The position numbers and the translations under genes are program-made. Below, in pieces: positions 47,994 to 59,711 of a stretch of 64,000 bases of DNA. The notes below the pieces were generated by a model that was given only the letters and a program-made list of their open reading frames with translations, was not told where the DNA came from and made no database searches. Positions within the stretch are counted from its first letter, which is position 1, and each line of letters opens with the position of its first letter. Origin of the DNA: Pocillopora verrucosa (Eukaryota > Cnidaria > Anthozoa > Scleractinia > Pocilloporidae); NCBI RefSeq assembly GCF_036669915.1, contig NC_089315.1, positions 23,823,436-23,887,435 on the forward strand, written 5' to 3'.

Positions 47994-49167
47994 ATGGGTT
48001 CTGCTTTAAGTTCGTGCAAATCCAAGAGAAGAGATAAGAAAGAATATAAGAGGTGAGTAAACATTTTTCTTCCGCTTGGAGGAAAACATTCAGATGCTCT
48101 TGCGACTCGATGTTTTCCATGATGACATCGATCACATCGTCTATCTTGTTCAAATTTGTATACTTTTTTCCCGTCGAGTAAGAAACTAAGAGAGCAACTG
48201 AAAGAAGCACAAGAACACATAGCTCGTCTCCAGGAACAACTTCAGTGTGCAAATAAGTAAGTTCATTCGAGTTATGTTTGCTGGGGTGGCTGATTCTTTC
48301 TCGATTAACCTTCTTTTCCTTGACTTTCTCCTTTTTATACCTAATCGTAAAAACCGAGTAGAGAGTCCATATGCTCTAGTTATGTAAATGTCTTTAGCTA
48401 GGAGGGCTTCCTAGACTCAAAGAAGGTGGATAGTTTGTTCTATCTGAGACCTTTTCTTAGCTTTTTCTTTTCTTCAAAGTCTTATTTTGTAAACCTAAAA
48501 TTAGCACTTGCTGGTGCAATTCACCGTTATTGTTCATTACTAGTGTGGGCTAATGTTTCTTGTTCGTTCTCTTTTGATTTTTTGTATGTAGATTACTTGA
48601 GGCCTTTCAAAGGTCACGCATCGCCCCTAACGTAGGGCCTGGAACACACAAATATCGAGGTGCCACTGAAATGATGAGAGAAATTGAAGCTTTGGAGCGA
48701 AAACTTTTCTTTGAGCAAGTTGCTCTGAATGTTACAGAAAATAGATGTGACTTTCTGGATGACAACTACCGGTAATTAAATCGCCTTTAAATAACCGTAC
48801 ATTATAGCGTTATTAAAAAGTTAAATAAAAAAGTTGTAATTCTTCATACCAAAATATTATGAGTTCTCAAATAATCAGAAGACTCTATAATAGTACTTAG
48901 TCAGTGCATAGAGTGTTTGGAGATCGGCAAGTATGGAGGGGAGGGGAGAGAACGAAAGCTAGTGCTCTCAAATGGGGAAAATTAGGAAAAAATCATTTCA
49001 AGCTGTAAATATGTTTCATCTCTTTTTACAGTCTTCTTTATGACAATGAGACGAACCTTTACTGGCAGAAGTCATCCTGTCAAACAAACCTGGAGGCCTT
49101 GAAAAAGAAACAAGAGGCCATTCATCGATTTACACCATTACGTCATGAACTCTGCGGAAGATTTTAG
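47994..49167 (+). pseudogene. Gene X copy 2: broken by a splice-acceptor change and a 3' deletion
   Basis: Exon 1 (47994-48052) is intact and exon 3 (48592-48771) is well kept. At exon 2 the acceptor 'gagtag|gaaac' of copies 1 and 3 reads 'gagtaagaaac' (base 48181 is A instead of G). The nearest AG is shifted by one base and would lead to a stop at once (AGA AAC TAA). Exon 4 starts at 49032 but is cut at about 49124: the next bases match DNA that lies 3' of copy 1, so roughly 460 bp including the true C-terminus is deleted. The fused frame would end at TAG 49165-49167. The aminergic-like GPCR begins 41 bp further on. Confidence 0.75.
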
Positions 49168-49208
49168 AGTTAAAGCATTATTCTTTAAGTGTTTTAATCA
49201 CCTTTTAA

Positions 49209-51001
49209 CTATCTCTTAAAAGGTAAAGTACATTTACGACTAAAAATCTCGGACAATGCCTTCCTAATCTCGGAATTAAAAAAGCCGTATATGAATGGAT
49301 TCAGAGCACTGTTGCAGTATAAAAGGATGATCGAAGAGCGTCTGATAAGACCCGGGACAGGTGAGATTGAATCTATTAAAAGAATCACAACAAATGGTAT
49401 CCAAGAAATCAGAAAAGTACATGTGACAATGAGAAATGTTTTGAATATTTTGATCTCCCGTTTCAGTCGTGCTCTTTGACTAGTTTTCTTAGGTTCTCCT
49501 TCTGGACTCAGCGCGTTCTTCGTAAACGTCGAAACAGGAGCCAGCGATATTTCTTGCACGTGTATTCTGGTCATATGAGCACGCGCAATTAGAAACATTT
49601 TCATATTCACGAATACGAGAAAAAATACCGGTAGAATAAAAGCTATAACCAGTACAAAAACAGAGTACTCATATCGCAAACCCCATATCGAACAGTTGAC
49701 GTCGTTTTCCTTGGAAGCATGCCTGCCGTATGTGACGAAACCGGCTACTATCAGCGCGCAAAACCAGGACACTCCGATAATTTTCTTGACTCTGCTTTCG
49801 TTCATGCGTGACAGATAATTTAGTGGTGAAGTCACAGCCAAGTATCTGTCTCCGCTGACCACACACAAGTTGTATATGGAGGCGCTGCACAGAATAAAGT
49901 TCAGGAATAAATAGAGGTCGCAGGTAAAATTGCCAAAAGTCCATCGACCTAGAGATCAAGTATACTGAAGTAAATGAAAGAACACAGGTTTGCCCATTAA
50001 CTATTAAAAAAAATTAATGAAAGTAAACGTATTTACAGTCTAACCAGCTCTTGCTTGTCTCTGACCATCTACCTCCTCCTTCCTCCCTCCCTTACCCCCG
50101 CCTCAACTGCCTCCTCCTTCCTCCCCCCCCCTCGCTTCCAGAACATTTGTCAAGTTTCCGACGACGGCTCAATCATGTCCATTTTCCCATGTGGTGAGAG
50201 GTCAAGTCTCAAATCCTTTCGACAACACCTCGTTTTTCACGACTTCCGTTTCTAAGCAAAAATAGTGCTAGCTATGGGCGATGACTACGCGATTAATAAA
50301 ATTTCTTTGAGCGTTTGAAATTAGCAAAAAGAATTTTGATCAGCTTTGGCTGTGGTTAAATGGAATCCCACAAATCGATTGATCGATTTATCATTATCAT
50401 CTTTTTCTTCTATTAGTTAAGGCGAGCTTTCATCCCACGCTATTGCTGAACCCATCGTTTTTCAAGATAGAGAAACGCTCTTTCGGACAGCCCAGCTTTG
50501 ATTAATTTTAAAAATTTTGCTCCGGCGAAGGGCGGAAGGACAGAAGCCAATTTACATAACCAACCGTCTCAGTTGATGAAACCAGATTATATTGCGTGAA
50601 TATCCCCCGCTAACGTAGCACCAGGGTTTCTCAGAAACCTACCCCACTTGTCTTACGTTTGTGTGGTCTATTTTCCATTAAGTAAAATATTTACCTGTAT
50701 CCTGATAGCTAACGAGGTAGCAAAAAGTTAGTGGCAAAACCAGCAAACCAGTGAGGAAATCAGAAAATGACATGCTAGCCACAAAGTACAGTGACGGGAT
50801 CTGCATGCGCCGACAAACCCAGACAAGCCGACATACCACAAGGTTACCAACTGTGGCAAGGCATATGACAACGACGAGGAAACTTGCTATGATAATAGTC
50901 ATTGGACCCCAAGGTGAATGCGGCGCCTGTTCATTCCTCCCAATTGTCTTGCTGGAGTTTTCAGCACTAGCGTGATTTTGAAGTTGTTGCGGGTTATCCA
51001 T
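49209..51001 (-). CDS. Aminergic-like rhodopsin GPCR 3, two exons, 348 aa
   Basis: Exon 1 (50695-51001) and exon 2 (49209-49948) join in phase around a 746-bp intron to give 348 residues. The extracellular N-terminus has an N-glycosylation sequon (NSS). TM1 has GN and TM2 has MSFSDF. TM3 runs from Cys 3.25 to CSASIYNLCVVSGDRYLAV, very like amine receptors. Loop 2 has a Cys (VNCSIWGL) for the conserved disulfide, TM6 has SWIP and TM7 NPFIY, and a basic third loop is present. The residue at 3.32, the Asp that binds amines in amine receptors, is Asn here (LFLNFIL). I would therefore call it amine-receptor-related with an uncertain ligand. It lies between broken gene X copy 2 and DIS3L remnant C and has no paralogue elsewhere in the window. 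Confidence 0.85.
49949..50694 (-). other. Intron of GPCR 3 with a long pyrimidine tract
   Basis: The intron runs between a GT donor after exon 1 and a 'ctctag' acceptor. On the + strand about 50069-50140 is almost pure C/T with runs of CTCCTCCTTCC. On the transcribed strand this is a purine run. Confidence 0.7.
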
Positions 51002-51375
51002 GATTTCATCTGTGATGAAAATTAAATCAGCAAAGAAGTGAGACGATAGTATCTAAAATGAGAAGGCAAACATCGAAGAAAAGAAAATTTCAGACGGTCG
51101 TGGAGCGTGAACACCTGTAAGCCAATGGAAAGTCTGTGGAAGGATCAGCTGCCTGATATTGTTTTCAAAGTGCTTCGTAGGTGTCGATGAGATTTGTATT
51201 CCCTTAAATATTTTTAAACAGATGCAACAAATACATCCATATCGGTCTCTTTGTTTGGTCGTCACCTTTGCCGGAGTGTGGGCCGAGTGTGAAATCGAAA
51301 CAACTAGTCACAAACATGATTGCAAATCAACAAATTTTGATTCAAACCCCTTGTTATGAACTTACCTAATGTCGA

Positions 51376-52231
51376 AAATGAAATGAAGTTTTAGATAACG
51401 ATGTCAAACGGAAATGAAATGGTTAAAAATATGATCTTTCAATATTTCACCTTCAACTTTTAACGTGAAAGTCCCTAGAGACAATATATTTATCGTTTCG
51501 TTCGACTCAAATGTTTGACTATGTTTGGACAGATGTTTTATCCTCGATTTCTCGATCGAATGTCTTGAAACGGAAATGAAAGTAATCATTAAAGTCCATA
51601 AAGCAAAATAGTATGCAAGTATTTTGGATTAAGACGCGCGTAAGACAAAAGGAGTTTGATAACGATGTTGGATAACGATGTCAATCGAAAATGAAATGCT
51701 TCAAAATACGATCTTTCAATATTTCATCTTCAAAAAACATTCTGTTTCATGAACTTTTGACGTGAGACACTATATTTATCGTTTCGTTCGACTCCAATAC
51801 TTGACTATGTTTGGACAGATGTTTTTATCCTCGATTTCTCGATCGAATGTCTTGAAACGGAAACGAAAGTAGTCATTAAAGTCCATAAAGCAAAATAGTA
51901 TGCAAGTATTTTGGATTAAGACGCGCGTAAGACAAAAGGAGTTTGATAACGATGTTGGATAACGATGTCAATCGAAAATGAAATGCTTCAAAATACGATC
52001 TTTCAATATTTCATCTTCAAAAAACATTCTGTTTCATGAACTTTTGACGTGAGACACTATATTTATCGTTTCGTTCGACCCCAATACTTGACTATGTTTG
52101 GACAGATGTTTTTATCCTCGATTTCTCGATCGAATGTCTTGAAACGGAAACGAAAGTAGTCATTAAAGTCCATAAAGCAAAATAGTATGCAAGTATTTTG
52201 GATTAAGACGCGCGTAAGACAAAAGGAGTTT
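51376..52231. repeat. Three 287-bp tandem repeats upstream of GPCR 3
   Basis: Two nearly identical units start at 51658 and 51945 ('gataacgatgttggataacg'). A more diverged unit precedes them (about 51376-51657). They are related to single-copy DIS3L intron 13 DNA at about 29930-30050, so they belong to remnant C's edge and were amplified here. They start 375 bp upstream of the GPCR 3 ATG. Confidence 0.8.
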
Positions 52232-52666
52232 TCTCTTTCACCCACGTATACACTCCCTTTCGCGCGCGTTTCACGCGTTAATGTCGAACGCCTACTATAC
52301 AGCTTATTAAATCGAGAGAAATCAGTACAAAGAACCAAGGAAACTTAAAGGCGAGTGCTTCTAATTCCACTAACACACCCTATAAAAGAACGGGTAGAGT
52401 TTTATTCTTGAAGGGGAATCCAAAGCAATTCCCGTTCTTCAAAAGCAAATAAAAAAGTCGTTGTTTTGGAAATCCGTTAGTTGAGAAAAACGTTCAGTTA
52501 TGAACAAACCTCTGTTCTCGCAAGCTGTCAGCTTACGCGCACATATCCGTATCTTGGGTGTAAGGTAATCCATGGGACCACAACGACCTGAGTCAGCACA
52601 GAAATTCCCTTTAGACTGAGTATTGGTTCACTCTGGTATCACATGTCAATAAAACATGGAGTTTGT

Positions 52667-52920
52667 GGACTTAAATGGAGTAATTCAAAACTATAAGAAC
52701 ATTCTCGAACGATAGATAGTGTACTTGGACAGTGTAATAGGACAGTTGACAAGTCATGCCTTTGTAAGTGGACAGTACGCGTCAAGCGCGCGCGTTGTTG
52801 TCGTGCATTTCGCTGAGTTAACTGTTGTTTGTTCATGAAAAAGTATGACGGATGTCTAGTCCGATTTGCTCATCACTTGTATGATTACAGACCGAATTAG
52901 ACTCCACTCGGTCCTATTAC
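52667..52920. mobile_element. ~255-bp insertion in remnant C
   Basis: Absent from the matching DIS3L intron at about 30610-30655. Contains 'gactccactcggtcctatta' and 'gatgagcaaatcgg' (inverse), familiar to me from a short coral repeat. No coding sequence. Confidence 0.5.
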
Positions 52921-55900
52921 CATAACGAATACCCAGTTGCTTTGAACCTACACCGTTTGAGAGGCTGCATACGCGGTCAGATAGCCTATCGTCAGATTGG
53001 TCAGAGTAGATACGGTTACGCGTGGATATACAGTCGATATAAATTAATTATGCATTGAGTTCGTAAAATTTCTTGTTCTCTAAACGTTACTCGCGCCTAT
53101 CCACTGTGAGCTCTTCTTACAATATTACTAAGGGAGGGGTGGTCCTTGCCACTGCAAGCCTAACACATCCACGTAACCATGTGTCCACTTCAATCTGTGT
53201 TCAAATGTGAATGTAATCTTGAAAAAAAATTTGTTAAAAATCCCTAAAATCAACCAATTTCGACTTACGACCCCCATTCCACCGTTCAATGTTGAATAGT
53301 TATTAGACTGTAAACAACGCGGTCATTTGTTTTTCGGAGAGTTCTTTGATAAAGATTCGTAAAAACCAAAACCAAGATAATCTCTTCAATCCAAACAAAG
53401 GTCAACATCTTAATCAGCCAACGACAGCCAAAAGTAAATGAGAATTTTCAACGCGAAATGGCACACTCTGAGATGAGATTCGGCGAAACGGGTGAAATTC
53501 ACGGTGGACCGCTGAACATGCTGGTCCATGAAGAAGCATTTACCTCATTTTCAGCAAAACTTGCAACATAATCTCTCCAGTTCCTTTGCACCACTCCCAC
53601 CACACGGCCAGTTGGCATGACGTCACTTTGGTCCCCTCTAGACTCATCTTTACCTAAAGAGAGGCCATCACTTGGATCGTTTCGGTGTACAGTTTGTATT
53701 CATGTGTTCAGAAAATTTGATTGAATGCATTGAATGGACTGTTCAGAGGTTTCTTTCAGTCATGTTTTCCTAAATGTGAAATAATTAGCCGAATTTACCA
53801 GAATGAAAGTTGTCTCGATCTACAAAGTACCGCTATAAGTAGACTGCTGTCTTAAGGACATGGCAGGATAAAAAGTGACATCTTAAGGCTTAAAAAAACA
53901 TTTATACATGTCAAGTATCAACTTAAGATTATTCACACCTTCATCACTGCTTCTAATAGCCATTGATCTGCCCTTCCACTGAAATTAGGAAAATAATTCC
54001 ACCACTACAATATCACCATGCACTGCCCAATTTCTGAAACACAAAATGTTACTGAGCCTTGAACTTCAAACTGTATGGCTATACAAGACTGTAGACTTGC
54101 TTAACCCTTTCACTCCCAAGATCTTTTATGTAATTCTCCTTACTGTATGCCATAAAATTCTTATGATGTCTGTGCAAAGAATTTGGAATTAGATAAACTA
54201 ATACTCCCATTATTAACATTTTTCTTTCTTCACATCACTCAGCGGCGGAGATTTTTAGGAGAAATTCTGTCTTGGTCACTCATGGAAGTTACATCGAAAT
54301 AAACTAAACACTGTAAAAATAGACTGAGGCATTTTGAGTTGACATTTTTTTGTTCGTACAAACCCACTGGGTTGCATCAACAGGTGTATTAATAAAAATA
54401 CATAAAGTATGTAATCATTGTAAATTGTAGTAAATTCAAAATTTATACGGTTGCAATGAAAAAATACAACTGTACTGTGAGAGTAATCAATCAAAAGTCC
54501 GAAATAATGTTCAGGGAAGTTCCACAGAATGGAGTCTTCAAGTTGATATCACCCCTATTCGTGAGCCTCATGGATGAGTCAGACTTTTCTTTGAAGAGTT
54601 TTTTTTTCATTTGTTTTACACCTGTTTACTGAGTCTAGTTTATGAGGTTGGATGCAGGGCAGCAAAGATATTTTTTTTCATTTTCTTTTTCAAAACATAC
54701 ATGTCTATTATCAAGTCCCAGTTATTTCTAACAACACAGAATGTTATCAGACATTTCTGATATCTTCTTTCTTTTCTGCAACTGAGTCTCCATTTCAAAG
54801 TTTTCAAGGCATTATGTGAAGCCTCAGTCAAAATTTTGTTGCATTTTTGTCAGTATTTGTCTAATATTGACCAATGATGGACATTTACTGCAGATTTGCA
54901 AACACTTGCTTACCTCTTCACCACGCCAGTGATGAGTACATAAGAGTCTAGTGAGTCCTTACTGTCTGACATACCTTTGCTAAGAATGAAGAAAATCACT
55001 GTTAAACAATAATGTAATGCAATTAATTTATTTGCAAAATAGGCTTGGTGTTTTTGTTTTATTTTTCATGCTGGTTAGGTTGATTCCAAGCCTTGAGGGT
55101 CTCAACTTCTTACCAAGATTAGCTTCTAGCTGAATAAATATAGCATATGCAAAAATGTATGTGTAACAGTTTGAAATGAGATAATTCAAGGTAAGCATTA
55201 TGTTACAAGGACCTCAGTCCTTCCTCTCTTGGTATTCAAGTTCGTTTAGTGCAAACCCTAACTTCATGCACTGGAATAAGCTGCATTTAAATGTAATGAT
55301 ATCATAGATTAACAACAGAGGAAACATAGTATACCCTCACTTTTGAACAAATGCCTTATCTTGTGCACAATGTTTGTTGACATTGAGACATCCTTGCAAG
55401 AAACAACCCCTGATAAGAATCCAAAAGACATTTCTACAGTAACAATGGGACTAAGCTTGAGGTTTCTATGGCATGATATGCATAGTTGATCAACTATCAT
55501 GTAAAATACAAAAGAGACATTTCTGTTCATTAACAACAGCACACCAATAGGCCACTCACTTTATCCCTTTAAATCCCAATATCAACATGTATATTCTCAT
55601 CACTGTTCTACATATGTTTCTTATTTAACTGATTGAGAGAATTTGTTCAAACATCAAGACATTTCATCTTTGGTGATCATTTTATTCATTCTCATAAACT
55701 GTACATTTGATCAGGCAGTAATATTGTTAGGAGAAATTAGATGCCACTGTTTGGACTTGAAGGGTTATTCACTTAGGTGTGCAGACATGTTAATCTATCA
55801 TGGAATAGTTAGCTGCTAACAAAGCTATTTTATAATAAGCATTTGTGAAAGAATGCTGGTAAAAATTAATCATCATTATTAATAGTAACTCTTCCATTAG

Positions 55901-56529
55901 AAAATCTCTCTCTCTTACAGCTTTAATTCCAGCTTCAAGAACCTCAGCTGGTAAGTATTCTTGATATTCCTTTGTGGATGCTTCACTCACTACAATGGGT
56001 ATAAAGTTAAAATGAAACTTTAGTGCCAATTATATTTAAAAAATTTCTTATAATTGATCATACTTCTCATCTTTAGTGAAAAAAAAAATAAATAAATGGT
56101 CACATATTTTAAATCAGTCTATGTCCTCAACAGAGCTTCACCTCCACTGCCACTCTTCCAAAGACTCCCTGGGTTCCCTGGCAACATAAGCCCATCACAA
56201 AACTCGTTACTGACAAGTGCATTGATTGACTTATATAGTAAAGGAATATTCTCTCATAACTAAAAGTAAATGTGTTATTGGCCTTTTTAGCTCAGTGCTA
56301 TAAAGTTGGCAAACTGAAAGTGAAATTTACTTGTGATAAGACAATAAAAATATGTCAAAAAGAAATCATATCATCAAATGTTGTACTTGCTTGTTCTTAT
56401 GTGTGATGTTTTATTATACCTTTAAGCATTGATTCTGAAAACTAAACATCTATCTGCTATAAAATATCCATCGACATTCTGCAAAATACACATAATTAAC
56501 CACTGTTTCAAAGAAAATTACTCCTTGAG

Positions 56530-57215
56530 CATGAAACTTTTACTTCCTTCGCAGACTCCAGGCAGGCCCTTGGGGAGGGGGTGGTATCAGAAACTCCCTC
56601 TCCGTCACCAAGCCTTCCAACCACGTTCTACAGTATGGTGAAAAAGTCGATATGGCTCCATTACCCGCACCAACATGCTCCAACACGAAGTCTAAGATCT
56701 TTTTAACTTCTTAGCTAACGTCCAAAGACTGGCTGCTCACTGTAATGGACAGAACTGAGGGAGACACTCCAAAACGTCATGAAAGACCATGAAGAGACAC
56801 CTAAACTCTCACTTCATTCCCAACCCTTTAAGCAAGGAAGCGGACCTGACCATGGGGAGAGGATGCTGGCGGAAAAATTTACCGTGTGTATGAACCCCTC
56901 CACTAACACGGTAAATTCAATTTTTACACTGCCACTGAAAAAAGAAAAACCAAGCGATGCCACAGACTGCAACATTGTCGCAAAAGCAAAATTGCCGCTC
57001 TGTTTCATTTTTCTTTTTATTGTTGACAAGATTAAATTAAAAATAAAAGTTGCGTTTCAATATTCTATCAAAAGGAAAAAAAAATTTTGATTTGGCACTT
57101 TCGTATTTTTTAGGATAGAAAATAACGAAAATCAAAAATTCACATCAATTTTCAATTTTTAATTTTAAAAGAAAATTGAACGGACGAATGACACACGGAC
57201 CCCTTGGGCCAAGAT
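56530..57215. repeat. Insert in remnant C shared with remnant B
   Basis: Matches 46040-46790. On the minus strand both copies keep an open piece (ILDFVLEHVGAGN in C, ILDLVLEHIGAGN in B) ending at TWLEG. Here the insert directly truncates exon 3. Unknown origin. Confidence 0.5.
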
Positions 57216-58423
57216 CGGTCAAAGTGCGGTAAACAAACTCAACTTACCTGGCAATCAGGAACAAAGTAATGAGTCAGTGATTTACAAAGCAAAGTTCCGT
57301 TGCCTAAATAACAAAATAAATTAAAGTGTGTGATACTGAACTATAGTATGCTGTAACTAAGATAAAAACTTCAAAAGATTGGCTGTAGCTTCCATTGCTT
57401 GCAAACGCTTACTTACCTTGTTCGCAAACTGCACAAACTTCACTGTGACAAGGAACATCTTTCCGTAGATAGTGTTCCCGCACAACATCAAGAGGTCGGC
57501 CTGTTTTCGTTTTCAGCCTTAGAAGCTTATTAGTTTTGATCATATTTTGGCGTTCATGGATATGAAACAACGGCCATTTTTCAAGTCATACTACAAATTG
57601 AACCCGGGGCCATTTTGTTAATTACATATCCCAACAACACTTGCTAGTTAAACATTTGATTAGTATCCAGTTACCTCGATACCTCGGTCGAAAACAAATA
57701 CTAAATGCGCATTGGTCAGTTGAATTGTGGTTCCATCTTGTATTTCCTCGTTTTAATATAAGTTCGCATTTTGTTGGAATCGACAGGTTCCGATGAAAAT
57801 ACGTTTGCAAAGTCGTTGCTTGTAATAAGGTAGTTGAGATCCATTGAAAGGCTCTTATCAAGTGGATAAATCGTCTGAGGCATGGGCAACCCTCCATTAT
57901 CGTAGACCTCATTTGATACTTAGTCTGTGAAGTTCTACTGTGCTGTGCACTTGTGCTTCAATATTAAATGTTACCTAATTCATATTTTGATATACCTGGT
58001 AGTTGAAACGTACTTTTAAACCTATAATTTTTGTTATCGCGTCTTTTTTTTCAGTTACCACTGAAAGGCCTTAATCTTTTTTTTACTTAGAGCACTTCTG
58101 GTAATTTTCGAGCATGTGGCTAATGTAAGCGGACCAGAGGTTTGAAAGATATAACTCTTTTTTACTTATTAAACATCAATCAAGGGTCGTCATTTTGACA
58201 CAAAGCAAACGAAAAAAATATTGCCGTTATTATAAATTCGCTCGCGCTTAAATGACAGTGCCAGAAATTGAACCTGATTGGTTTATCAAATCTCGCGCGC
58301 GCTTGACTCTCTTTTGTTATGTCACAATCTGGAACACTCCATTCGCATGAAAATACTGTCCAGAGAGACTTATATTTCAAAGCGCGTAAACTTTGTTCAG
58401 ATATAACCCAGCAAAAGCTAAAC

Positions 58424-59711
58424 ATGGGTTCTGCTTTAAGTTCATACAAATCCAAGGGAAGAGATAAGAAAGAATATAAGAGGTGAGTAAACATTTCTCT
58501 TCCGCTTGGAGGAAAATATTCATATGCTCTTGCGACTCGATTTTGTTTTCCAGGTGACATTGATCACATCGTCTATCTTGTTCAAATTTGTATACTTTTT
58601 TCCCGTCGAGTAGGAAACTAAGAGAGCAACTGAAAGAAGCACAAGAACACATAGCTCGTCTCCAGGAACAACTTCAGTGTGCAAATGAGTAAGTTCATTA
58701 GTGTAATGTTTGCTGTGGTGGCTGATTCTTTCTCGATTAAACTTTTTTTCCTTGACTTTCTCCTTTTTATACTTAATCGTAAAATCCGAGTAAAAAGTCC
58801 ATATGCACTAGTTATGTAAATGTCTTTAGCTAGGAGGGCTTCATCTGGGTTATTCCGACAAATAGAGAGGGACTCAGTATTCGGGTGGTTACCCAGTATC
58901 TCTAGCTCTTGTTAGACGTAAAGAAGGTGAATAATTTGCTCTATCTAAGACCTTTTCTTAGCTTTTTCTTTTCTTCAAAGTTTTATATTGTAAACCTAAA
59001 ATTAGTACTTGTTAGTGCAATTGACCGTTATTGTTCATTACTTGTTCGTTCTCTTTTGACATTTTATGTAGATTACTTGAGGCCTTTCAAAGGTCACGCA
59101 TCGCCCCTAACATAGGGCTTGCAACACAGAAATATCGAGCAGCTACTGAAATGATGAAAGAAATTGAAGCTTTGGAGCGAAAGCTTTTCTTTGAGCAAGT
59201 TGCTCTGAATGTTACAGAAAATAGATGTGATTTTCTGGATGACAACTACCGGTAATTGAATTGCTGTTTAATAACCGTACACTATGGCGTTATTAAAAAG
59301 TTAAATACAGAAGTTTCAGTTCTTCACACACACACAAAAAATGTGAGTTCTCAAATAATCAGAAGACTCTATAATAGTACTCTGTCGGTGTATAGAGAGT
59401 TTGGAGATCGACAAGTATGGAGGGGAGGGGGGAGAACGAAACCTAGTGCTCTCAAATGAGGCAAATAAAAAAAAAATCATTTCAAACTGTAAATATGTTT
59501 TATCTCTTTTTACAGTCTTCTTCACGAAAACGAGACAAGCCTTTACTGGCAGAAGTCATCTTGTCAAACAAACCTGGAGGCCTTGAAAAAGAAACAAGAG
59601 GCCATTCAGTTCAGTCGATTCAAAGACGAAAATCCGCTGGAACAGTGGGTCGTCTGCTCGCTTCCAAATCTTTACTTCGGAAGAGTTGAAACCCTATCAT
59701 CATGGCATTAG
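58424..59711 (+). CDS. Gene X copy 3: putative N-myristoylated coiled-coil protein, 169 aa
   Basis: The exons are 58424-58482, 58614-58688, 59072-59251 and 59516-59711, with the same lengths and phases as copy 1 (59, 75, 180 and 196 bp) and all splice sites intact. The encoded protein again has 169 residues with MGSALSS at the start and the same coiled coil. Seen differences from copy 1 include R12G in the basic stretch, E-to-A before the exon 2/3 junction, A-G-P-G-T to I-G-L-A-T, and D-to-E or N-to-D changes. Equal length with only scattered substitutions suggests recent duplication and possible retained function. Its 5' neighbour is exon 1 of DIS3L remnant C. AATAAA lies at 59867-59872. Confidence 0.72.

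Larger units (their letters stand above)
51376..57543 (-). pseudogene. DIS3L remnant C (exons 13, 11-7, 4-1, damaged)
   Basis: This copy reaches into intron 13 DNA. Exon 13 (52510-52587) has a one-base loss that shifts the frame, and exon 12 is deleted. Exon 11 (53544-53653) is intact. Exon 10 (53939-54033) has an in-frame TAA where the full gene reads FPKSQW. Exon 9 (54914-54979) is open. Exon 8 (55335-55409) gains a base at the acceptor. Exon 7 (55919-55989) is intact; exons 5 and 6 are missing. Exon 4 is truncated (56142 to about 56212) and exon 3 is cut at about 56526. Exon 2 (57248-57303) and exon 1 (57417-57543) are intact and divergent from gene X copy 3. Confidence 0.85.

Noticed and set aside
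47762-48252. Long minus frames over the gene X copies (also 40189-40518 and 58180-58652)
   Set aside because: Antisense shadows of gene X exons 1-2 and the promoter; they cross well-supported splice sites.
50069-50140. Pyrimidine-rich tract as a splice-related signal of GPCR 3
   Set aside because: It is a purine run on the transcribed strand and far from the acceptor, so it is not the polypyrimidine tract.
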